DNA of 64,000 bases, taken from NCBI RefSeq assembly GCF_027887165.1, contig NC_077227.1, positions 81,423,430-81,487,429 of the forward strand, written 5' to 3'. The first letter of the stretch is position 1, and the number at the start of each line of letters is the position of its first letter. This document shows positions 1 through 10,500 of the stretch, piece by piece. The notes under the pieces are model-generated. The model had not been told where the DNA came from, did no database searches, and saw nothing but the letters and a program-made list of their open reading frames with translations. Position numbers and translations under genes: made by a program. Origin of the DNA: Monodelphis domestica (Eukaryota; Chordata; Mammalia; Didelphimorphia; Didelphidae).

Positions 1-30
1 CTCAATCCACTGAGGCACCCAGCTGCCCAC
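1..30 (-). mobile_element. Marsupial A-tailed tRNA SINE, head fragment at window edge
   Basis: The reverse complement reads GGGCAGCTGGGTGCCTCAGT, the head of the SINE found whole at 13662, 21188 and 35888. The rest lies outside the window. Confidence 0.8.
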
Positions 31-322
31 TATATACCCCATTTTTTTGCTATCTATCAAAAGAAGGATAACCTCTTAGTTTCCAATTTTCAGATATTAT
101 GAAAAAATCTATTATAATTTTTCTTCAACATATAGACTTTTTCTCTTTAGTTTTTTTTGGGGGGGCAGGGGGTGGGAAGCAGGGGGTGGGTTATAGACCT
201 TATAGTAGTACTAGTAGTATAGCATGCCAAAGGTTATGTACATTTTAGTCACTTTGGGTGCATGATTCCAAGTTGGTTTCCAAATCTGTTAAACCAATTC
301 AGAAGTCTACTAACAGTCAACT

Positions 323-378
323 AGTGTTAAAAAAAAGAAAATTTAGAACCTTACAAGAAAAGTTACTAACTTTTTAAC
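323..378 (+). repeat. Inverted repeat, left arm (partner 2336-2387)
   Basis: The reverse complement of 2336-2387 matches this stretch over about 52 bases with roughly 90 % identity, allowing small gaps in A runs. Shared core: GAAAATTTAGAA and GTTACTAACT. The two arms bracket two L1 pieces. Confidence 0.85.
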
Positions 379-970
379 AAAAGATGAATGATCAATGGAT
401 ACAAATAGTTTTCAAAGAAAAAAATCCCAGATATCAACCATATTAAAAATGTTTTACATGACTATTAATTAGAAAAGTGCAAATTAAAGCAATTTGGAGG
501 TTTTTCCTCATACCTACCAGACTAGCAATGATGACATTTTGCTGACTGTATTTTAACATAATTGCGCTCCTTGAACATTGTACACAGAGACCAATACAAT
601 GTGGTACAATCGAATGTAATGGACTTCTCTACTAGCAGCAATGCAATGATCCAGGACAATTCTGAGGGTCTTATGAGAAAGAACATTATCCACATTCAGA
701 GGAAGATCTGTGGGAGTAGAAACACAAAAGATAAACAACTGCTTGATCACATAGGTCAATGAGGGTATGTTTGGGGTTATAAACCCTAAATGATCACCCT
801 AGTACAAATATCAATAATGTGGAAATAGTTCTTGACCAATGACAAATGTAAAAGCCAGTGGAATTGTGTGTCAGCTATGGGAGGGTAGGTTAAGGGGAGG
901 GGAGGAAAAGAACATGTTTTTGTAATCCTGGAAAAATACTCTAAATTAATCAATTAAATAAATAAAAAAA
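379..970 (+). mobile_element. L1 relic (ORF2 fragment fused to 3' UTR)
   Basis: 380-535 resembles the late ORF2 part also seen at 1319 and 52900. 600-960 is an L1 3' UTR (CAATGATCCAGGACAATTCTG, AGTGGAATTGTGTGTC) with an AATAAATAAAAAAAAC tail. The middle of the late ORF2 is missing, so this copy is internally deleted. Confidence 0.8.
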
Positions 971-1029
971 ACAAAAATATATAAACCTAGAAACTTAAAA
1001 AAAATAATTGGGCTCCTCTATAATTCCAT

Positions 1030-2205
1030 TTAAAATATATAGGGTTACAAGATAAAAACTGAATAATTTTGATTATATTAAATTTAAAAGTTTTTGTACA
1101 AACAAAATTAATGCAACCAAAATTAGAAAGAAAGCAACAAAGTGGGGAAAAATTTTATGACAAATTTCTCTGACAAAGGCATAAATTCTCAAATATTTTC
1201 TCAAAGCAAAGAACTATGTCAAATTTATAAGAAATCAAATCACTCCACAACTGACAAATGATCAAGGCATATAAATAGGCAGTCTTCAGAGGAAGAAATC
1301 AAAACTATCAATAATCATATGAAAAAGTATTCTAAATTCCTCCTGATTAGAGAAATGCAGATCAAAACAACTCTGAGGTACCATCTTATACCTAGCAGAA
1401 TGGCCAATATGAGAGTAAAGGAAAATAATAAATGTTGGAGGGGAGGTGGCAAAGTTGGGACACTAATGCATCCCTGGTGGAATTGTAAATTGATCCAACC
1501 ATTCTGGAGGGCAATTTAGAATTATGCTCAAAGGGTTTTAAAAGAATACATGCTCTTTGATCCAGCAATACCACTAACTAGATTTGTATTCCAAAGAGAT
1601 AAAAAAAAATGTAAAGGATCTCCTTGTACAAAAATATTTATAGTTGTGCTTTTTGTGGTGGCAAAAAGTTGGAAACTGAGATGTCTCTCATTTGGGGAAT
1701 GGCTGAACAAATTGTGGTATATGATGGTGATAGAATATTATTGTGCCATAAGGAATGATGAACTGATAGATTTCTATAAGAACTGAAAGACCTACATGAA
1801 CTGATGCAGAGTGAAATAAGTAGAATCAGGAGAACATTATTATACAACAGAAACTGTAACACTATAGGACAACCAAATATGATAGACAATAATACTACTA
1901 ATAGCAATACAATGATCCAGGACAATTCTGAGTGACTTATGAGAAAGAATGCTATCCACATCTAGAGAAAGAACTGTGGGAATAGAAATCCAGGTGATTT
2001 ATCACTTGTTTATATGGGTATATCATTTGGGGGGTTTGTTTTTACAAACTTTTTTACAAAAGTGAATAATATAGAAATAGGTGTTGAGTGATTATATATA
2101 TGTATACACACACACATATATGCCAGTGGAATTGTTTGTCAACCCTGGGAGGGATAGAACAAGAATCATGTAACTATGGAAAAATATTTTAAAAATAAAA
2201 TAATA
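1030..2205 (+). mobile_element. 5'-truncated L1 (late ORF2 and 3' UTR)
   Basis: Translations contain [31 protein letters not shown], the C-terminal end of L1 ORF2 (compare human L1 LFTIAKTWK and WIKKMWYIYTMEYYSAIK). The 3' UTR follows from about 1850 and ends in an A-rich tail near 2205. A short TATA/CACA microsatellite lies at about 2090-2125. Confidence 0.88.
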
Positions 2206-2335
2206 TATAGGGTTTTATATGTTTAAGAATTATTCTGACAAAGGAGACCAATTATATTAAAATAAAGTTAGTAATTTTTTTGTTTTTTAGTGTATTTCAG
2301 GTTAAGAACAAATCTAATATATCTCCAGGTAAAAT

Positions 2336-2387
2336 GTTAAGAAGTTAGTAACTTCTTGTAAAGTTCTAAATTTTCTTTTTTAAAACT
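2336..2387 (-). repeat. Inverted repeat, right arm (partner 323-378)
   Basis: See the left arm. Located just downstream of the 3' end of the second L1 piece. Confidence 0.85.
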
Positions 2388-2399
2388 AAATTTCCTTTA

Positions 2400-2950
2400 T
2401 CTTTTTACATCACTTACATTTCCCACTGAATTCCTTCTTTCCCTTCTCCCAAGGAGACCTCCCTTATTAAAAAAAGGGGGTGTGTGGTGGGTGGAAAAAA
2501 AGTTTAGAAAAAGTATCTGATACATTTAAAAAGTATGACTTTATAAACATTGTTCCTAGCCCGTGAACCTTCCACGCTCTGTAAAGTCTTATATATCTTC
2601 TTTAGAGCCAAGATTTCAAACCATTCAGTTTAGTTTAGTTTAATTTCTTTCCATTTACACTAGTTGTATTATCTGTTGTTTTCCTGATTCTGCTACTTTC
2701 CTATGAATCAGTTTAGTTGTCCTTCCAATATTTTCAGTTCTTTATCAGTTCTTATGTCATAGTAGTGTTCTTTAACATTAATCTATCACAACTTTGTTGG
2801 CTTTTCTCTGGCTAATGGGCATTTGCTTTGCTTCCAAATTTTTTGCTACCCCTCAAAAGTGTTGCTATAGATATTTTGGTGTATATGGGCGTTTCTTTTG
2901 TCATTGATCCTGTTGAGACATATGATTAGTGGTAGAATCTTTGGATCAAA
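2400..2950 (-). mobile_element. Old L1 relic, antisense
   Basis: Reads like the reverse complement of an L1 3' end (CCTGATTCTGCTA..., GCATTTGCTTTGCTTCCAA, AGAATCTTTGGATCAAAG). Strongly diverged, so older than the pieces at 379-2205. Confidence 0.6.
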
Positions 2951-2964
2951 GTAGGGGAAGGAAG

Positions 2965-3145
2965 AGAAAGGATAGGAATGGTATTTATTAATCACTTGTT
3001 CTCTGTCAGGTGCTATACAAATACAAACCCTATTTTGGCAGATAAGTGATTAGGCAGCTTGGCCAGTTAGTATCTGAAGGAGGATTTGAACTCAAGTCTT
3101 CCTCATTCCAGACCCAGTGCTCTCTCTACACTACTATCCTTGGAG
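2965..3145 (-). mobile_element. MIR/CORE-like SINE, antisense
   Basis: GGATTTGAACTCAAGTCTTC...CCCAGTGCTCTCTCTACACTAC is the reverse complement of a tRNA-derived SINE head; TATTTATTAATCACTTGTTCTCTG...GGTGCTATAC is its other end. Confidence 0.65.
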
Positions 3146-3347
3146 TTGATATGAGAGGTTTTTTATTTGGGTTGGGAGTGTTTATCAGGAAAGATTTCCT
3201 AATAAAGAGAGATATCCCTAAGATAAATGGGTTGCTTTGGGAAGTAGTGGATTTCCCATAACTAGAAGTCTCTATGTGAAGACTGGGGTAAATAAATTGT
3301 CAGAGATATTGTGAAAATGCTTAAAAAAAAGTGTAAGTTAGAGATAA

Positions 3348-3716
3348 GTGTCAACGTGGAAATCTAGAAATCCCCAGTTTATTCCGTTGGGAGGTAGAAA
3401 CCCCAGGTTTTGACCTCATCACAGGAGAGTTTTCCCCCTGAGGGAAGGTCCCACTTCACCAGACAATAGACATCCATTTCAGCTTTGGCGCAGTAGGTAA
3501 CACATCAGTCTCACAAGCCGAAGGTCCCGAGTTTAACCCTCGAAAGGAGGGTGTGATATATTGGGAAAGGCTTCTGGAGACAAAAGAGTTACTTGACTTC
3601 GAATGGGGTCTACCTCCTACCTGAAGAGGGACAACTCTCCTGTGACAAGGTCAAAACCTGGGGTTTCTACCTCCCAACTAAATAAACTGAGGATTTCTAG
3701 ATCTCCACACTGACAC
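3348..3716. repeat. Foldback element: 84-bp inverted repeats around a tRNA-Met-like core
   Basis: 3348-3431 and the reverse complement of 3633-3716 match at about 88 % over 84 bases, with outer ends GTGTCA...TGACAC. Weak similarity continues a further 20 or so bases inward. The 200-bp centre carries the tRNA-Met-like sequence listed separately. No clear target duplication was seen. It could be a foldback or non-autonomous DNA element, or two copies of one repeat in opposite orientation. Confidence 0.8.
3478..3556 (+). pseudogene. tRNA-Met-like sequence (degenerate)
   Basis: GGCGCAGTAGGTAAC...ATCAGTCTCA...GAAGGTCCCGAGTTTAACCCTC follows mammalian elongator tRNA-Met from the A box to the B box. 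The anticodon position reads CAC rather than CAT, and the acceptor-stem ends do not pair well, so it is a tRNA relic or tRNA-derived repeat and not a working tRNA gene. Confidence 0.7.
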
Positions 3717-4069
3717 AAGATAGCCTCCCTCTGAGAACTGAGATTTTGTGATCTTCAACCAGTTGTCCCTTAAACTATATCCCAAGCTGGGCTCAATACT
3801 GTTCCACTTAAATCTGCCACCCTTGCTGACTCCATTGTTTTTATGTACTGGATTTGTCACCTTGAGAGGATGGCTTTAATTTTTTCCTCAACTTCATTCT
3901 GATTAATTACAAAAAGGAGGTAGAATTGACACTTTCCAAATAGACCTTACGTTAAAGGGAACCTACTGGTTTCCAAAGCAGTACACTCTACTTTGGGATA
4001 GCTCTAATACTTGGGAAGTCTTTCTTTAATATCTACACCCCATTTAAGAAAAATAGCAAAGGAAATCGA
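3717..4069. other. Unique-looking intergenic sequence upstream of NOC3L
   Basis: No repeat family or conserved coding match recognised. It leads into the CpG island. Confidence 0.5.
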
Positions 4070-4560
4070 GGTTTTTCCGGGATATCCGGCCAAAGGATTC
4101 CCTCGAGCCCAAGAGCGGCTCTCCCCTTACCGCACCTCCTTCCGCGAATGCTATCCTGGCTGCAGTCTGAAGGGGGCGCCCGCTACTTCTCAGCTCTCAC
4201 CACCATCCCTTCCCAACCTGAGGCTGCGGAAATGGGTGCTGGTCTCGTTAGCTATTTCCGGTTGTGGCGAGATCTTGGGAAGGAAGTGGCGTGCTGTGAC
4301 CTGAGATCGCGCTGCCTGGACTTCCGGATGTCTAGTGTAGTTTGTAATCGCACGTGTATCTTTCTAGTCCTGGGTACTTTCTTCTCCGCTGGACCGACGG
4401 AAGAGGTAGCGACGGGAGACGCCCGAGGATGAAGGCGGTAAGTGTGAGAGCCGGAGCTGACTGAGGGGGAGGCAGCCGTGCCGGGGTCTGTCCGACTGCA
4501 CCTACTGGAGAAGCTCGGGGTGCCGGGTTAAGAGCCCTAGGACTGGGTCTGTCGCAGGAT
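4070..4560 (+). promoter_or_regulatory. NOC3L: CpG island promoter and 5' UTR of NOC3L
   Basis: A sharp rise in G+C and CpG (CGG, CCGG, GCGAG, ACGCCCG and similar) against an AT-rich background covers the first coding exon and the start of intron 1. No clear TATA box is visible, as usual for a housekeeping ribosome-biogenesis gene. The transcription start is not visible directly; it most likely lies between 4100 and 4410. Confidence 0.8.
4429..4437 (+). CDS. NOC3L: NOC3L coding exon 1 (MKA)
   Basis: Nine coding bases, ATG AAG GCG, followed directly by the donor GTAAGT. The same tiny first coding exon is implied by the human protein start MKA. It lies inside the CpG island. Confidence 0.93.
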
Positions 4561-7500
4561 ATGGGCGTTTGTAAGATATGTGTAATGAACGTAGCCTCTC
4601 CTGCTTTCCAGACGTGTCCCTCCAGGCTTGTGAGTTAGTCAGTTTATTAAGAGCCTACTAAGTGCCAGACAGTGCTAAGGGGACTCAAGGGAAGCCAGGT
4701 ATTAAGGTAAGAGTTGCAAATATTATCTGAATGTACACAACCTCGGGATAAAGAGATGCTGTCATTTCACAGGTGAGGGAACTGAGGCAAGCAGAAGTTG
4801 AGTGATTTGCCCACGATTACCTAGCAATTATCTCAGGCAGGAATAAAACTCAAGTCTTCCTGACTACGGGCCCAGCACTCTATTCACTGGGCCCCTTAGC
4901 TACTTCTGGGTATAGGGAGAATGGGCGAGGTGACATAGTCGGACTTGAACTTTAAAGAAAATTGAGTTTTTCAGCCGAGTGGAGGATTGGGTGTATGGAG
5001 AGACTTAAGAGGGGGACAGCTAATTCTTTATTGCAGCAGTCCAGGTCTGAGATAATGTGTAAATTGGAAAGTGAATTTAAGTGCTAATTGTTAGAGAAGT
5101 GATGAGTAATTCGTTCCTAAATATTAAAAGATGGGAGAGTTAAATAGTATTTTGCCCTGTGAATCAGGGCAAAGGAAAAAGGTAAAAGAAGGGAAAGTAA
5201 GGCCATAGATATTTAGTGGTCTCTGAATGTATTGGGTGCCATTTAGTTGTACTGTATACTTTTTGTTGAATTGTATTTTACATAATGCTGTAAGGTTTGC
5301 AAAAATTCTTCATATCTATTCCCTCATTTGATCCTTACAACAACTCTGTAAGGGAGCTGTTATTGTATCGATTTTAGAAATGAAGAAACATAGGCTCACT
5401 GAAGTGATGTGATTTGCTTAGGGTCACACAACTAGTAAGTTTCTAAAAATGACTCCCCCTTCACCCACCTCCCCAGTATAGAATTCTGTCCACTCATTAT
5501 ACTGCTTTCTTCAACCTCTTTTATGTGAAAGCTGCAGATATTTAAAATAGAACAACCCTAATGAAAACCATCACTTATGTAAAAAATACCCTCACAAAAC
5601 TCCATCCTTAAAAAATGAAATTTCCTCTAAGTTAATTTTAGCATGTAGTAATTGTCCTGTTATTTTCTAGAGAAAAAGCAAAAAACGGGCCCCGAGCTTT
5701 CGGAAACTTCTGAAAACTAGTAAAGTCAAACTTGACAACAAGTTGAAAAATAAACAATATAAACAGCAGAGTACTGCCAAGAAATATCGAAAAGAACAGA
5801 GGAAACTTAGACAAGCTGTTAAAGATGTTGTATCTAAGAAACCTGTTTCATTGGAGGATAGAAAGCAAATACATAAAGGTAAGTGTGATAATATTAAAAT
5901 TGTGTGCTAATTTATTCTAAAATGTTCTGAATGGGTTGGTGGTATGAACAATTCTTACTGTAAGTAGTACAGTATATGTATGTGTATATATATGCATGCA
6001 TACATGTTATGTCTATAACAGAATTTTTCTTCATGGTGTTCTCAAGCTACTGAATTTATTCACTTAAATTTGTTTTGTTGTGCATGTCATTTTTTCAGGC
6101 TGATGATAAGTATGTGATTAATGCTCTTTTCCATGGATTGGAAAAAATTTTGAAGCAAGGGAGGTAGAGTTGGGTACTGAACAGAGTAGATACAGGTAGA
6201 AATCTGGAGTTAAAAACTTTCTTTTTTAAGAATGATCAGAATGATATCTCCATAATTTTTTGTATTCTACCACTTGACCCCCCTCCTAGGTATTCTAAGT
6301 GTTTATAGACAAAAATGCACAATCCTTATGTAAGTTTTTATTTCTTACATATTGTAGTTAAACACAAAAAGTGTGTAACTTTTCAGACTTTCACTGAGTC
6401 ACTAGGAGACATAAGGAAAGGTTAATTATAATTATATTTATTATTATATGTAATATATTTCATTTATAAATGAAAAACTATAAAACTAATTTATACTTCA
6501 GAAGCTGTTTCTGTGTATATTATGTTCTTCAGTAATTTAATGATACTGTATATCATCAATCTTATATTTCCTTCATAGATGTAGATTGTAACTCATCCCC
6601 ATTTTCTCATTCATTTTATGCTATTCTTGTTCATGTCTTACTGTAAATCCACTACAGGACTCTGCTCAGTCTGATGGGGCTTCTTTTAAGTTTCTTCACA
6701 TTGTGTGGATGCTAGTGGAGCACACAGTTATCTTTTACTTTTGTATGACAGGCCCACTTCCTTTTTTGATCATTTTTTCTTTCTTTCCCACATATGTTTT
6801 TGTATCACCATTGTGCAATTTTTCGTTGGTAATATGTTGCAGTTAGCTCATGATCACAATTTGCCTCTTTATTGCCCTTTGGGTGACCTACAACTTTAAT
6901 TCTCTGAAGATTATGGTGTTTCATGATCACCAGACATACATTTTTATTGGAAGAATACTGACAAAGCAATGGATTAGATTATAGTTCTGGCAAACCTTTT
7001 AGAGATGGTGTGCCCAAACAGCACCTTCAAGCCACCTGTGAGCCCCTGCATTATCCCAGAGAGCAGAGAGAGGAAGTGCTTGCTTTGGCCTGTTGTACGG
7101 TGGGGTGGGGCATGCAAAAAAATGTCCTCAGGCGGGGTGGAAAGGGGTAATGGAGCTGGCATGCCAGGGTACCTGTACCATGGCTTCACCAGCACAAGTT
7201 TAGCAACTTAGGGACATTAAAAGCACCCAGAAGTTTGCTGAAGGCAGTTCTACCTATGTTTTTCCTCCTGTTTATTTCTGGGATTAGCTTTTGTATTGAT
7301 AAACCAACTCTACAAACAGTTCATCTAGCTGCATATGAGAGTCTGGATTATAGTTTGGCTGAGTTTATTTTGCATATCATTTAGGAGGATTTGCAGCTTT
7401 CTAAAGGCTTTAGCAGTCATCCCAAAGTAATTGAAAATATTAACATCTGAAGATCTTGCCCTTGAGTCTTATTTGAACTGTATTTTGTACTTATTCCAAG

Positions 7501-10500
7501 ACAATATCAAAGATCTCTGAGCATGTGTCTGTTTGTGCCTCCTTGATTTTAGCAATCATATAGTTGTCAAAGTTGTCCTTGTGTCTTAAAAGCATTCTCA
7601 CATGATTTTAACATTTATGAAGTTACATTTTTTTCCAAGAGAGCCTTTAAGGTGGCATTTTGCTTTATAGAATCATACAGTGGGACATTGTATTCCTTGC
7701 ACCTTTCAGTCAATTGTGTATATTTGAAGATGTTTGCTGTGGAATATTACTTGTGAAACCTATCTGTTCCTCATACTTTCAAGGATGTCTTGAACACATG
7801 TGTATCTTATACTCATAAGGTAGTTGTAGATGTGGAAAAGTCATCAATGGGTATGGATACTTTTCAATCACTGTTTTTGGTGGAAAGAAGGTCTATGATT
7901 TTTTTAAGCATTTTTTTCTTTCAAATCCTCTGAGAATTAGTCTCCCAGAATCTTTAGAATGGCTACATACAGCATTGCTTTCTGTATATTTGGAATCCTT
8001 TTCTTCCCATTTCTTTTCTTTAATTGAGTTATCTGTTTTCTTGAACATCATATTGGGGGTGCAGAGGTAGAGTCACTGTCTCTGACTCCACTGTCCTTTT
8101 TTGATGTTGAAGAGGGTTGGTTCCAAAAGGTCTTGTCCCTATATCATGAATCAGGACTTGGGATATTGATACAACTATGCTGGGTTCATTGTTATTTACG
8201 GAGAGAACAAGTTGTTTTAGTGGTTTTGGTGGTCTCTTTTATTTTTTATCTAACTTCCTCGTTTGACCCTTAAATGTCCTTGACCATCAGTGGTCATTAA
8301 GCATCTGCTCTGTGCTGGGCACTGGGCTAAGGGAAGGAACTCCCAGGCTAATGTTTAGAGGCTAAAACTCCCATCTTCATTGGATTTCTTGCCAGATTTT
8401 TAAAAAGTTTTTCTTCCCTTGTCAATTTTTTATACTCCAATGCTCATTTTTTCCTGCTGTCATACTGTGTAGAATTTTACAAATAGTGGTGTCATCCAAA
8501 TTTAAGATTCTTGATGAGATAGAATCAAATGAGGAAAGTAGGAAAATTTAAATTTTGACCTAATGTCTAAAGATTTTCCTTTTCATACAACAGACTCTGG
8601 GTTTAGTCACAAAATTTGCATTCTAGTCACAATAGCAAAGAGCTTTATTTCCACAATAACTCATTTCTATTTCTGATATCTTTGATACAGCTCAAAGAGC
8701 AGAAGAGGAAGAAGAAGACCTTCCTTTGGATATGATGGATGAAGATGACTTGCAGTTACTGAAAGATTTAGGTCAAATGCCATCATTCTTGACTAGAGAT
8801 CTTTCTTCTAGGTAAGTATTTTTTTTTTAATATACAGAGCATTTTAATTAAGGAAAGATTTTTTGTGGCTATTTACGAACCTAAACTGACAAGATATTTA
8901 GCAATACACACACACACACACACACACACATATATTAATTGTGAAAATAATACAATCTAAATTTAACTGCTAAAAACTGATGAACAGTAAAAAACAAAAT
9001 TGTTTAGTGTACATTGAAGTAAATCTGAATGGATGATTGAATAGAATGAATGGGATAGAATGCTATTCTTATGGCAGGTGATGGAAATGGTAAGATAGAA
9101 CAGGCAGAAACACAACAAGTAGAGGCATAGAAAAGAGCTAGAAATAAATACCCCCCAAAATTTAGGGTGGTACAGAGCATATTAATTTAGGTCTGAATGT
9201 TAAATCAGTGATTGACTAGAATCTAAAATTGGTTTAAAACAGGAAAAGTCAAGGGTAGACTTTGTACTTAGAAGATATTTATGTAATTAATGTCAATGTT
9301 TTATTTTCCCATACTTAAAAAAAATATTTTGAAATTTCTTTTAATGTAATTTTTGCTGAAACATGCAGTGAGCCTGTTCATGTCAAGAAACGGAAGCAGG
9401 AGAGCATAATAGACAAATATGAAAAAGTACCAAGACGGCTGCAGACTGAGCCAGAAAAAGAAGTAATTCACTTGCTTCCTATCAAAGATAAGTGTGGTAT
9501 TATTCCACAGACCAGGGAGAAGCCAGGTAAGCTAATTATTGAACAATTATATTTAATTTGCTATTTGTAATATTGCGTTATTAACAATTTTTTTTAACAT
9601 GCAGTTGTTGATACTAATGAAGAGGAAGAGAAAGAAGAAATGGATGTTGAGGAAGGTAATTGAATGACTTTTTATATTTTGTTGATTTAAAAATAAATTT
9701 CAGATTCCAGCAGGAAGTATCCCAATGCCTTTTTTATTTTTTAATTATTTTTATTATCATGCAAACCCCCCCCCCCCCCCCCATATTGGCCTCTGTTGTA
9801 AGAGCACACTCATACAAAACCAAAACCTCAAAATAAAACCATAAGTTAACTGATTGTGAAACATAGTATGCTTTGATCCACATCCATCTGACTCCCAACA
9901 GTTCTTTCTCTGGAGATGGATAGCATTCTCTATCACAAGTCTTTCAGGATTGTCTCAGATCATCGCATTGCTGAGAGGAGCCAAGTTTTCACAGTTGATT
10001 ATCATATAATACTGCTGTACTGTGTACAATATTCTCCTGGTTTTGCTTATTTCTCTCTGTATCAGTTCATGCAGATCTTGTCAGCTTTTTCTGAAATATG
10101 GTGAGTTTTTAAAAAAATTCTTCATCTTCTGCTTCAGAATTAATACAAATATTGGTTACAAGCAAAAGAGTGGTGAGTTAAGTGACTTCCCCAAGGTCAC
10201 ATAGCTAAGAAGCGTCTGAGCCCAGATTTAAATTCAGGACTTCCCATTTTGAGACCAGGCTCTCAATCACTGAGTCACCTAGCTGCCCCCCATAATGAAT
10301 TTTTAAACTTGATACAATCTGGAACATAAAAAGCTATTTCAGGAGGGTTAGTCATTTCAAAGCTTGAGATATGGTTTTCATTGGGTCTGCATCTGGCTGT
10401 TGTTGCTTCCTTTTTGAAAGTCATTTTTGTTTATTTTTTAACCTGGAGCAGAGACGACCTCATTAATTAATTTAAGGAATTGTATGGTTTGTGTTTTCTT

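Noticed and set aside
1319-1786. Host protein genes in the left intergenic region
   Set aside because: The frames are L1 ORF2 fragments ([19 protein letters not shown]).
3478-3556. Functional tRNA-Met gene
   Set aside because: Anticodon position reads CAC, the B box is degenerate and the acceptor stem does not pair.
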